Positions 23,782-30,218 are shown, counted from the stretch's first letter. The stretch is 49,059 bases of DNA from JBGQBN01 sp041494805 (GCA_041494805.1 JBGQBN010000028.1:1-49059); one strand, 5' to 3'. Notes: generated by a model from the letters alone, not told the origin. A program made the numbers and translations.

Positions 23782-24489
23782 ATGAGTCTTGTGTTTTCGC
23801 TGCTCCAGAAAGACTACATAATTGTGGCGGCAGACAGTCGGCACACGCGCGGTGACTACAGTGGTGGCCTGTACAAGAATGATAGAGGCGTCAAAACGGT
23901 TGAAGTGATGCATGGTGTCGCTGTCCTTGGCTTTGCTGGGCATGATCGGGGCGAGCACATCATCTCCCGCGCTATATCCAGCGGCATGCTAGAGAATGGC
24001 GAAACACTTCTGCAACTCGCGGATCAATTCTTCCCTTTCGCAAGCCAAGAATATGAGCGGCAGTACCCCCCTGGTACTGAGTTTCCCCCTGTCGTTGAAT
24101 TTTTGCTTGCCGGGTGGTCTCGGCATGGTGGCACAAGACTTGCGACCGCCTACAGTTTCAGACTTCCCGGCCAGGTCTCATATACCGAATGCACCTACCC
24201 GCATCGCTGGTTCGAGATCATCGGCAAAAGTTGCCACGGCGCACTTTATGCGCTGCATCGCTTCGGAAATCAGGAGTTGCCTCTAGATTCAGCGTTGAGA
24301 CTGTCGGCTTTCGTGATGAGAGAGATTTGTGAGCAGGATACGAGCACGGGCGGTGAGCCACAAATTTACCTGCTCACTCCAGATGAGAAAGTAACTAAGA
24401 AAACTCCCGGAGAGATCGAAGCGCTGAAAGGTGTCGCCAAAACTGCCGGGTCGCAATTGGAGCAATATCTACTTCTGGGGCGGGATTAA
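23782..24489 (+). CDS. Proteasome-subunit-like Ntn-hydrolase homologue
   Basis: A 235-residue protein started at the ATG at 23782; an upstream TTG at 23728 would add 18 basic residues. The N-terminus MSLVFSLLQKDYIIVAADSR resembles the first strands of 20S proteasome subunits and related bacterial Ntn hydrolases. Counting Ser2 as position 1 puts the Asp of AADSR at position 17, the same as the catalytic Asp17 of proteasome beta chains, and a Lys lies at 31 and at 37 (expected 33). Removal of Met would expose Ser, so it could be a Ser-nucleophile variant without propeptide. The rest (GVAVLGFAGHDRGEHIISRA) also fits. Fold assignment is moderate; activity and substrate are unknown. It is transposon cargo. 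Confidence 0.6.
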   Translation: MSLVFSLLQKDYIIVAADSRHTRGDYSGGLYKNDRGVKTVEVMHGVAVLGFAGHDRGEHIISRAISSGMLENGETLLQLADQFFPFASQEYERQYPPGTEFPPVVEFLLAGWSRHGGTRLATAYSFRLPGQVSYTECTYPHRWFEIIGKSCHGALYALHRFGNQELPLDSALRLSAFVMREICEQDTSTGGEPQIYLLTPDEKVTKKTPGEIEALKGVAKTAGSQLEQYLLLGRD

Positions 24490-24520
24490 CTTCTCCGGCT
24501 TGCGCTCTAACTTAAGCCCG
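24469..24520 (-). pseudogene. Out-of-frame tail of the 112-residue gene (KLERKPEKLIPPQK, then stop)
   Basis: On the minus strand, in the -1 frame relative to the end of the gene at 24507-24845, the sequence reads LKLERKPEKLIPPQK and stops at 24469-24471. Almost the same peptide, SKRKPEKLIPPQR, ends the gene at 24864-25004. Within the shared RKPEKLIPPQ stretch the DNA differences are synonymous, which indicates the peptide was selected. It overlaps the 3' end of the proteasome-like gene on the other strand. Either a frameshift has cut it from its gene or a -1 event joins it. Confidence 0.6.
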
Positions 24521-24845
24521 TGATGCCTAAACTGGTCATGACTTTCTTGGCGTCCTCTAAGCGTTTGCGGGCCTTATCGCGTTCGACTATTAAAGCTGCG
24601 AGGTCAGCTTCGTTCAAGATGTCTGCGGCTGATACCTTGCCAGTGTACCAGCCGAATTTTATTTTGCCGTCTACAAGCGTTGGCTCTTGCGGAGTCCTGT
24701 TCTGTCTGTCCATCGTGTTACCTGCTTCACGGTAGGCCAGGAAAACTTTGTCGATCTTCTGCTCAATATGGGCAGCCTCAACCTTGGCCACCTGGTACTC
24801 AGACACGGCGGCCCCAATCTGGGCGTTCTTGTCATCTGCTGTCAT
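24507..24845 (-). CDS. Hypothetical protein with coiled coil, transposon cargo
   Basis: A 112-residue protein (MTADDKNAQIGAAVSEYQVA...), mainly helical and charged, with a central turn region KFGWYTGKV and a C-terminal helix LIVERDKARKRLEDAKKVM. I do not recognise a family. It ends in GLS-stop, but the next codons in the -1 frame give the RKPEKLIPPQK tail shared with the small gene upstream. The natural C-terminus may therefore be longer. It converges on the proteasome-like gene. Confidence 0.65.
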   Translation of the reverse strand: MTADDKNAQIGAAVSEYQVAKVEAAHIEQKIDKVFLAYREAGNTMDRQNRTPQEPTLVDGKIKFGWYTGKVSAADILNEADLAALIVERDKARKRLEDAKKVMTSLGITGLS

Positions 24846-24863
24846 ATTTGGCTAGTTTACGCG

Positions 24864-25004
24864 CTACCTCTGCGGTGGGATTAACTTTTCTGGTTTCCGC
24901 TTGCTTACCTTGACGTTCTCTCGCTTTACGGGCTTCGACTGGAGCAGGCTCCGAACGATTCCTTCAAACTTGGCCCGGTCTACCTTCAAGCTTTTCTTTG
25001 CCAT
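24864..25004 (-). CDS. 46-residue basic protein with RKPEKLIPPQ tail
   Basis: A short gene from the ATG at 25002-25004 to TAG at 24864. It reads MAKKSLKVDRAKFEGIV..., then VKRENVKVSKRKPEKLIPPQR. It is highly basic. Support for its being real comes from the second copy of the tail at 24469-24520, where codon differences are nearly all synonymous. It ends 18 bases before the 112-residue gene on the same strand, so both could form one transcript. Function unknown; the tail might be an interaction peptide. Confidence 0.6.
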   Translation of the reverse strand: MAKKSLKVDRAKFEGIVRSLLQSKPVKRENVKVSKRKPEKLIPPQR

Positions 25005-25129
25005 ACTGCTCCCACGTTTTCCACTTTTCCGAGCTTTATTAAGCCAATTGTTTTCCTATTTTTTCCACGTTTTCCTCGCAAGATACTTTCATCCACAGCT
25101 CGCATTTGTGGCACTATCCGCGAATAAAC

Positions 25130-25215
25130 GGAGGGATTGGGCATCGGTTAAGCCCAACGGCCTTAAAAGCCGTTGACTCTGACAGGTCTTGTGGGTTCGA
25201 CCCCCGCTCCCTCCG
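25130..25215 (+). tRNA. Class II tRNA, anticodon UAA (tRNA-Leu), atypical
   Basis: An 86-nt cloverleaf folds fully. Acceptor GGAGGGA pairs with TCCCTCC (25208-25214). D stem is GGGC/GCCC with GG in the loop. Anticodon stem ACGGC/GCCGT encloses loop CTTAAAA, giving anticodon TAA at 25164-25166. The variable arm is 17 nt long with a GACT/GGTC stem, and the T arm GTGGG-TTCGACC-CCCGC is standard. Long variable arm and anticodon say leucine (UUA codons). The discriminator is G73 rather than the A73 usual in tRNA-Leu, the acceptor resembles tRNA-Ser, the D loop lacks the usual Leu form, and CCA is not encoded. It is transposon cargo. Confidence 0.85.
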
Positions 25216-25242
25216 CCGATTCCAAATGAAAGGTCGTTTCAA

Positions 25243-25431
25243 ATGGAAAATGATACGAAACGCATCCTACTCCAAGTGCTCCAAACAATGCTAGAAGAAG
25301 TCGAAGTTATTGAAGCCTTGGACTCCGGTCTCGCTCGACTGTCTGGAGGCGCAGCAATGCGAGGCGGTTGCGCTCGCGGACTAGCTGACAGAGTTGAGAG
25401 ACTAGCCGAACAAGTTCGCGATCACTACTAG
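25243..25431 (+). CDS. 62-residue hypothetical protein, transposon cargo
   Basis: MENDTKRILLQVLQTMLEEV..., helical and acidic in the first half, with Gly/Ala/Arg-rich LARLSGGAAMRGGCARGL in the middle. It starts 28 bases after the tRNA and is followed directly by a strong terminator (25440-25469), so it may share the tRNA transcript. No ribosome-binding site is obvious. No family recognised. Confidence 0.55.
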   Translation: MENDTKRILLQVLQTMLEEVEVIEALDSGLARLSGGAAMRGGCARGLADRVERLAEQVRDHY

Positions 25432-25439
25432 GTTGCCTT

Positions 25440-25469
25440 GGGGATGCCTTCCGGCGTCCCCGCTTTTTT
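25440..25469 (+). terminator. Rho-independent terminator
   Basis: Stem GGGGATGCC / GGCGTCCCC (one T-G pair), loop TTCC, then GCTTTTTT. It lies nine bases after the stop of the 62-residue gene, inside the transposon's right end. Confidence 0.92.
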
Positions 25470-25506
25470 CCCCTGTCACGGCTGGTTGTCATCGTCGCCC
25501 CCGTCT

Positions 25507-25533
25507 GGATGATGTGTCAACTGCATAATCGTG
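25507..25533 (-). repeat. Right terminal inverted repeat
   Basis: Reverse complement of 22668-22694 with one mismatch. Its outer end is followed directly by GTCAAGAA. Confidence 0.92.
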
Positions 25534-25541
25534 GTCAAGAA
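25534..25541. repeat. Target-site duplication, right copy (GTCAAGAA)
   Basis: Identical to 22660-22667. Joining the two flanks restores one uninterrupted GTCAAGAA between the minus-strand cassette and the repressor promoters. Confidence 0.9.
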
Positions 25542-25544
25542 GTC

Positions 25545-25595
25545 TATTTCCTTGCAGATGTTGCGTTTGGAAAATGAATAGCGAAACGCTATATC
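25545..25595 (+). promoter_or_regulatory. Promoter/operator block 1 for the repressor
   Basis: TATTTCCTTGCAGATGTTG (25545-25563), then -35 TTGGAA (25567-25572), 17-bp spacer and -10 TATATC (25590-25595). A perfect inverted repeat ATAGCG-AAA-CGCTAT (25578-25592) overlaps the -10. The whole block recurs exactly 162 bp downstream. Confidence 0.65.
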
Positions 25596-25706
25596 CTGCG
25601 CGCACATTTGCTGTGGAATTCCCGGCCTGTGGAAATCTGAGATTGAGATTTGGCCGCCTGGGTGGAGAAAGGGGGTACACGGCAGGCGGGCAAACTCGGG
25701 CAATTA

Positions 25707-25757
25707 TATTTCCTTGCAGATGTTGTGCTTAACATTAAAATAGCGAGACGCTATAGA
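25707..25757 (+). promoter_or_regulatory. Promoter/operator block 2 for the repressor
   Basis: Same 19-bp start as block 1, then -35 TTAACA (25729-25734), 17-bp spacer and -10 TATAGA (25752-25757), with ATAGCG-AGA-CGCTAT at 25740-25754. A further -10-like TATACT at 25765-25770 lies six bases before the repressor ATG and would give a leaderless mRNA. Confidence 0.7.
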
Positions 25758-25776
25758 CCGGTGCTATACTCTCCCT

Positions 25777-26493
25777 ATGAAATTCAAGGCACTGCAGGAC
25801 AACTTGCGCAAGACCATCTGGGGGCGCATCGAGGAGGGGGATCTGACCGGGCTGCGCCTGGCCAAGGAGACCGGCTTTAAGCAGGCGCATATCTCGAACT
25901 TCCTCAACCGCAAGCGCGGCCTCAGCATCGAGGGCATGGACAAGGTGTTGAATGTACAGCACCTATCGGTTTTGGACCTGCTCGACCCCAGCGAGATCAA
26001 CAAGCGCGCCAGCATCCTGCCTCCCAGCGGGGACGAATTCGAGAACGTGCTCCTGGTGGACGGCAGCATCGCCGCCAACCAGCCCCTGGTGATGAGCATG
26101 AAGGTGAAGGAGATCCTGAAGTTCAAGAAGAGTTTCCTGCGCAAGCTGCGTGCCGAAATGGAAGGCGACCGCGATCACTGGGAGCGCTTCGTGCTCATCA
26201 AAGCCGACGGCCGCGAGGGTATGAGCATGTATCCTCGCCTGCTGCCCGGCGCCACCGTTCTGCTCGACCGCCACTACAACTCACTCAAGCCCTACCGCAA
26301 AGGCGAGTCCAACATGTACGCCGTGAGCAAGGACGGCCGCTGCACGGTGAAGTACGTGGAACAAGCCGGCAACCACCTCGTCCTGCGCCCCCACAACCAG
26401 GTGTACCCGGTCGAGGTCATGGCGATGGAAGAAGGCAAGAAGGCTGGCGATTACCTCATCGGCCGGGTTTGTTACGTGGGGATTGAGACCTAG
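25777..26493 (+). CDS. LexA/CI-like (S24) repressor
   Basis: A 238-residue protein with an N-terminal helix-turn-helix of XRE type (LTGLRLAKETGFKQAHISNFLNRKRGLS) and a C-terminal S24 peptidase-like domain. The nucleophile Ser is likely in DGREGMSMYPRLLPGATVL and the general-base Lys in CTVKYVEQAGNHLVLRPHN, so self-cleavage is possible; I cannot point to the cleavage site. There is no Shine-Dalgarno. The two ATAGCG-N3-CGCTAT palindromes over its promoters are the obvious candidate operators and suggest autoregulation. Before the transposon inserted, the gene lay only a few hundred bases from the divergent minus-strand cassette, which it may also have controlled. Confidence 0.85.
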   Translation: MKFKALQDNLRKTIWGRIEEGDLTGLRLAKETGFKQAHISNFLNRKRGLSIEGMDKVLNVQHLSVLDLLDPSEINKRASILPPSGDEFENVLLVDGSIAANQPLVMSMKVKEILKFKKSFLRKLRAEMEGDRDHWERFVLIKADGREGMSMYPRLLPGATVLLDRHYNSLKPYRKGESNMYAVSKDGRCTVKYVEQAGNHLVLRPHNQVYPVEVMAMEEGKKAGDYLIGRVCYVGIET

Positions 26494-26527
26494 GGGGATT
26501 AAAACATCGAGCCCGACAACCACCCAG

Positions 26528-26665
26528 GAGCTTGTTGAAAAACCTTGCGGATTGTCATTCCGAACGCCTTTCAGGCGTGAGGAATCTGTTTTTCCTTGAG
26601 TTTGAAGAAAGCAGATTTCTCGCTTCGCTCGAAATGACAAATTCTAGATGTTTTTCAACAAGCTC
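26528..26665. repeat. MITE-like element
   Basis: A 138-bp segment bounded by a perfect 16-bp inverted repeat (GAGCTTGTTGAAAAAC). Inside is a second, imperfect inverted pair of the GTCATTCCGA type (26553-26639). It has no coding capacity and no clear target duplication. It ends seven bases from the stop of the FG-GAP gene. Confidence 0.7.
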
Positions 26666-26671
26666 TTACTG

Positions 26672-27784
26672 TCAGGGCCTGTTGAGCAAGACAGTTACGA
26701 CATCGGCGACGAGATTGACGAGCACCAGGTCTGGCGCTTGGTCCCCGTTCAAATCTGCGGCTGCGGCTACGTACACTCCAACACCGCTCCGTACCTCGCC
26801 CGCCAGATGAAAGCTGCCATCTCCCACACCGCCCATCACGAACACACCGTGACGTTTTGTGACGGCGACATCCAATTTGCCATCGCCGTTGAAGTCGGCG
26901 AGCGCCGCCCAGCCTTCGTTCGCATCGCGTAATTGGGAATGCCAGCCCGCCTGGAAAGTACCATCTCCGACGCCCAGCAGAACCTGTAAATTACCGGTGC
27001 TGGCGACGACAATATCCTGGTTGCCGTCCTGATTAACGTCTCCTACAGAAAAGTTGACCCAGTTTATGATGACGTGATTGAGAATCTGATTTTGAAAGGT
27101 GCCGTCGCCGTTGCCGAGGAACACGCCGATGCGTGCTTCAGGCACGTCGACAATACTCTCGAGCGCGGCTACATCCAATCTGCCATCGTGGTTAAAGTCA
27201 GCCAGCGCCACCTGAACAGGATGTAGGCCATCGGAGCTGAAGCTCGCGAACTTGGTGAAGGTTCCGTCGCCGTTCCCGAGGATCACCGTTATAACGTCAG
27301 CCACACCATTTCCAACCAGGAGGTCGAGCTTGCCGTCACCGTTCAGGTCTCCCGCAGCCAATGACAGAGGGACAGGGCCTGCGGGCGAGGTCACAGGTGC
27401 AGAGAAGGTTCCATCCCCGTTTCCCAGCAGGACGTCCACACTGCTGCTCGCCGTATCGGGCACTGCCAAGTCCAGTTTGCCGTCATGGTTGAAATCGCCG
27501 ACCGTTACCCATTCTGCCGTCAGACCGACGGCATAGTTCACGGCCGGCTGGAATGTGCCATCGCCGCTGTTGAGGAGCACACTCACACTCGGAGTGCCCC
27601 CAGTCTGGGCACTATTGGCAACGGCCAAATCCAGCTTTCCGTCTCCGTTGAAATCACCTGTGGCGACGAACACTGCGTCGGGGCCAACCGGATAGTTCAC
27701 GGGCGGGCCGAAACCTGAGGCTTGCGCAGATACGCAAAACAGAAGCAAAGGAAAGAGGCGGGCCAGGAACGGGAGGAAACGCAT
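26672..27784 (-). CDS. Secreted FG-GAP/VCBS repeat protein
   Basis: A 370-residue exported protein. The ATG at 27782-27784 has AGGAGTG upstream and opens a signal peptide (FLARLFPLLLFCVSAQA); the 23 residues of longer open frame are rejected. The mature part is about seven blades with repeated Ca-binding-like GDFNGDGKLDLAVAN motifs (variants GDLNGDGKLDLLVGN, ADFNHDGRLDVAAL), forming a beta propeller of the integrin-alpha/VCBS type. Such proteins are common and multiplied in Acidobacteria, with surface or adhesion roles that are mostly untested. It is followed by a MITE-like element. Confidence 0.88.
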   Translation of the reverse strand: MRFLPFLARLFPLLLFCVSAQASGFGPPVNYPVGPDAVFVATGDFNGDGKLDLAVANSAQTGGTPSVSVLLNSGDGTFQPAVNYAVGLTAEWVTVGDFNHDGKLDLAVPDTASSSVDVLLGNGDGTFSAPVTSPAGPVPLSLAAGDLNGDGKLDLLVGNGVADVITVILGNGDGTFTKFASFSSDGLHPVQVALADFNHDGRLDVAALESIVDVPEARIGVFLGNGDGTFQNQILNHVIINWVNFSVGDVNQDGNQDIVVASTGNLQVLLGVGDGTFQAGWHSQLRDANEGWAALADFNGDGKLDVAVTKRHGVFVMGGVGDGSFHLAGEVRSGVGVYVAAAADLNGDQAPDLVLVNLVADVVTVLLNRP

Positions 27785-27842
27785 AACTTCACTCCTATCA
27801 AAAAACTTTGTACGCGATAGGGAGCCGGGGCGGAACGCGAAA

Positions 27843-27913
27843 AATTGAAGCATTGAGTCATTGAGCCATCAAGCCTTGTAACGGCTCAATGACCCAATGA
27901 CTCGATGAATCAA
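27843..27913. repeat. Inverted 8-bp-period repeat array
   Basis: GCATTGAGTCATTGAGCC on the left and GGCTCAATGACCCAATG on the right pair as inverted arms, each made of CAATGACC/CAATGACT-like units. It lies between two minus-strand genes and may work as a terminator. Confidence 0.65.
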
Positions 27914-27920
27914 TGTGCCA

Positions 27921-28787
27921 CTACGGAGTTCCCATGTAGCCGTGGATCGTCACTCCGTCTGCGTCGGTATAGCGGCCCACGATCGTGCCCGCGTTGTTGA
28001 GGCCACGGACACGAGTCTCAAAGGATCCCGGGAACATTACGCTACTGTAGGTCCCGGCAATCCGGGTATACCCGCTGAAGGGGCCCGATGCGCTGGCGCC
28101 ATAAAGGCCCACTATCTCGCCGCTGTCGTTGATCCGGTCGGCCGCAGTCACGCCGGAGCCCGGGAAATCAATCTGCTTGAATTTCCCGTTGATGAATGAG
28201 TATCCGTGCTGCACCCCGTTGGCGTCGAAGAAAATTCCGACCATCTGGCCCTTGTTGTTCCTTCCGAGGAGCTCGGTGAGCCCTCCGTTATGCGGCACGT
28301 CGACGGTGGTGTAGGTCCCGGAGTCGAGGATGAATCCGTGTAAAACACCACTGCTGTCGGCGTAAGCGCCCACGATGACGCCGTCGTTGGTGATGGTCCA
28401 GGCGTTGGTGAGGGTGGAGCCGGGAGGATCGATCTTGGTGAACGTCTTCCCGCTGAGCATGAAACCGTGGGTGATAAAGTTTGCATCCGTGAACCATCCC
28501 ACGATCTGTTTGTGGTCGTTGATGCCATAGGCCAGCGTGCCAGTCGCATGCGGCACATTGATGGTTTTGAAGTTACCGTTGGCCAGAACGAATCCGTGGT
28601 TGATACCATTCGTCACGGAGAATCCGACGACGGTTCCAGCTCGGTTAATGCCGTTGCAGTCCGTCTCGGTAGCGCCGGGAACATCCACGCTGGTTAATTG
28701 AGCCTGGGCCTGCGGAATGCTCAAGCTGAGGAAAACGACAAGCGAAAAGCAAGTGAGAAGCAATACAGTCAATCTGTGTCTTGGCAT
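27921..28787 (-). CDS. Secreted HAF-repeat protein
   Basis: A 288-residue exported protein started at the ATG at 28785-28787 with TCAGGAGGC before it. Signal peptide RLTVLLLTCFSLVVFLSLS. The rest is about six HAF-type repeats, each with an I(N/T)(D/N)xGxIVGxYxDxxGxxHGF pattern, for example GINDHKQIVGWFTDANFITH and RINDSGEIVGLYG, predicted to form a beta propeller-like extracellular domain. The function of HAF-repeat proteins is not established. It is next to another secreted propeller protein, so a surface-structure role for both is a guess. Confidence 0.85.
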   Translation of the reverse strand: MPRHRLTVLLLTCFSLVVFLSLSIPQAQAQLTSVDVPGATETDCNGINRAGTVVGFSVTNGINHGFVLANGNFKTINVPHATGTLAYGINDHKQIVGWFTDANFITHGFMLSGKTFTKIDPPGSTLTNAWTITNDGVIVGAYADSSGVLHGFILDSGTYTTVDVPHNGGLTELLGRNNKGQMVGIFFDANGVQHGYSFINGKFKQIDFPGSGVTAADRINDSGEIVGLYGASASGPFSGYTRIAGTYSSVMFPGSFETRVRGLNNAGTIVGRYTDADGVTIHGYMGTP

Positions 28788-28956
28788 TGGAGCCTCCTGA
28801 GGTAAGGGCGCCACATGCTATGCACACATTGCTCTAATGTCAAGTGTGCGCCGGCAGCATAGAGACTTCCAGCCCCAGCCGCATTTCTTACGTTGAACCC
28901 GTCTTCCGAGGTATCTTCACACTCATCAAAGTCCTTATTGGGGGCGGAAAGTCGAG

Positions 28957-29409
28957 CTAGTCGTGCCACTGCTCCAGCACCCGGCGCAGTGTTTCTACCG
29001 ACTTGCCCAGAGCCGCCAGGTCTTTTTCCGTGAGTATTTCAAGATGCGCGGCGAGATAGGCGATCCTGCGCTTGCGGCCTTCCTGCAACAGGCGGACACC
29101 CTTGGGAGTGGCCCGAATGCGAACCCGGCGGGCATCTTTGGAATCAGGGACGCGAGTGGCCAGCCCGCTGCGCTCCAGCCCGCTGACGATGCGGGTCATG
29201 GTGGGTGGTTTGACTTGCTCGGCCGCGGCCAGTTGGCCCAGGGTCATGGGCCCGCCGAAAACCAGCACGGATAAAGCCGAGAAACGGGCCGGGCCTTCGC
29301 CGCTGGCAATATCCTGTTTGCGCACCCGCCGCAGCAGATGGATGGCGGCCGAGTGCAGGCGGTCGGCGACAGCCTCGGAGCGGAGCGGTGGGGGCGGTTT
29401 ACGGGGCAT
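28957..29409 (-). CDS. MarR-family transcriptional regulator
   Basis: A 150-residue winged-helix regulator: SALSVLVFGGPMTLGQLAAA and QVKPPTMTRIVSGLERSGLA are the DNA-binding helices, followed by the wing VPDSKDARRVRIRATPKG and C-terminal dimerisation helices. MarR proteins usually act as ligand-released repressors of a divergent gene. Here the divergent gene encodes an ankyrin protein, and its promoter carries a 13-bp palindrome (29497-29509). The 143 bases between the HAF gene and this one hold no gene. Confidence 0.9.
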   Translation of the reverse strand: MPRKPPPPLRSEAVADRLHSAAIHLLRRVRKQDIASGEGPARFSALSVLVFGGPMTLGQLAAAEQVKPPTMTRIVSGLERSGLATRVPDSKDARRVRIRATPKGVRLLQEGRKRRIAYLAAHLEILTEKDLAALGKSVETLRRVLEQWHD

Positions 29410-29465
29410 GTCTTAGAGAATTTACGATTGCCGGTTTCCCATTGCCAAGGGCAACATTTTGACCC

Positions 29466-29509
29466 TTGACACGTGCGTGGTTCTTATTATAATTCGTTAG
29501 CATTGCTAA
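29466..29509 (+). promoter_or_regulatory. Strong promoter with MarR-like operator
   Basis: -35 TTGACA (29466-29471), 16-bp spacer, -10 TATAAT (29488-29493): both boxes match the consensus fully. A perfect palindrome TTAGCA-T-TGCTAA (29497-29509) spans the expected transcription start, a position where a bound repressor would block initiation. Confidence 0.8.
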
Positions 29510-29534
29510 TGAAAGAGAAATTGAGGAGGCTGGC

Positions 29535-30191
29535 ATGGACGGCCGGATAGAAGTAATCATGGTGATTCAAGCGGGAGACATCGAGAAATTGCGCGGCCTG
29601 CTCGCGGCGGATCCGTCCCTGGCGTCGGCGCGGGACGGGAACGGGGTTTCGGCCACCATGCACGCGCTTTACCGGCAGCGCAAAGATGTGCTCGACCTGC
29701 TGCTGGCGGCGAAACCGGAACTGGACATTTTCGAGGCCAGCAGCGCCGGCCGGGTGGAACGTGTATCGGAACTCCTGCAGCGCGCTCCCAGCCTGGCCAC
29801 AAGCTGGTCGGGCGACGGCTTTACGCCGCTGCACTTCGCAGCTTTCTTCAAGCAGGATGGGATCGCCACTTTCTTGCTGCATCATGGCGCCGACGTCGCC
29901 GCCCAGGCCAAGAATCCGATGAAAGTAACACCGCTGCACAGTGCCGCGGCCGCGCACAGCTTGCCGATTGTGCGCGCCCTGCTCGAACATGGCGCCCCAC
30001 CCAACGCGCGCCAGCAGTTGGGATGGACCGCGATCCACGAGGCCACCCAGAGTGGCGACAAAGCCATGGTCGAGTTGCTGCTCCAGCACGGCGCGGACCC
30101 GGCCCTCGCCAATGACGAGGGCGCGACTGCTATCCAACTAGCTGGCAAGAATGGGCACACCGAAATCGTAAAGCTGCTGGGGGCGGCGTAA
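29535..30191 (+). CDS. Ankyrin-repeat protein
   Basis: A 218-residue cytoplasmic protein made of about six ankyrin repeats, for example GFTPLHFAAFFKQDGIATFL, VTPLHSAAAAHSLPIVRALL and GWTAIHEATQSGDKAMVELL. GAGGAGG lies before the ATG at 29535. There is no signal peptide or enzymatic domain, so it is likely a protein-binding partner. Transcribed from a consensus promoter that overlaps a probable MarR operator, divergent from the marR-type gene. An inducible stress or drug-response role would fit this arrangement but is only inference. Confidence 0.92.
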   Translation: MDGRIEVIMVIQAGDIEKLRGLLAADPSLASARDGNGVSATMHALYRQRKDVLDLLLAAKPELDIFEASSAGRVERVSELLQRAPSLATSWSGDGFTPLHFAAFFKQDGIATFLLHHGADVAAQAKNPMKVTPLHSAAAAHSLPIVRALLEHGAPPNARQQLGWTAIHEATQSGDKAMVELLLQHGADPALANDEGATAIQLAGKNGHTEIVKLLGAA

Positions 30192-30218
30192 GAACCCACA
30201 CAGAAGCCCAACCATGTT

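Larger units (their letters stand above)
22668..25533 (+). mobile_element. IS1595-type transposon with passenger genes
   Basis: A complete 2866-bp element. Its ends are 27-bp inverted repeats at 22668-22694 and 25507-25533 that differ at one base, and it is flanked by the perfect 8-bp direct repeat GTCAAGAA. It contains the transposase (22730-23662), a proteasome-like protein gene (23782-24489), two minus-strand small genes (24507-24845 and 24864-25004), a tRNA (25130-25215) and a 62-residue gene with terminator (25243-25469). IS1595-family elements with passenger genes are known. This cargo is, to my knowledge, unusual. The near-perfect ends and duplication suggest a recent insertion. Confidence 0.92.

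Noticed and set aside
24500..24520. Classical -1 slippery heptamer at the end of the 112-residue gene
   Set aside because: GGGCTTA does not fit X XXY YYZ, so programmed frameshifting is not supported by sequence; mutation or read error is as likely.
25130..25215. Reading the tRNA as tRNA-Ser or as a UAA stop suppressor
   Set aside because: The seven-base loop CTTAAAA places the anticodon as TAA (codon UUA). A suppressor would need TTA, and serine anticodons are absent. Only the acceptor is serine-like.
25650..25880. TTG-started frame across operator block 2 and the repressor start (YFLADVVLNIKIARRY)
   Set aside because: Block 1 read in the equivalent frame has a stop, and the conserved bases fit promoter and operator boxes better than codons.
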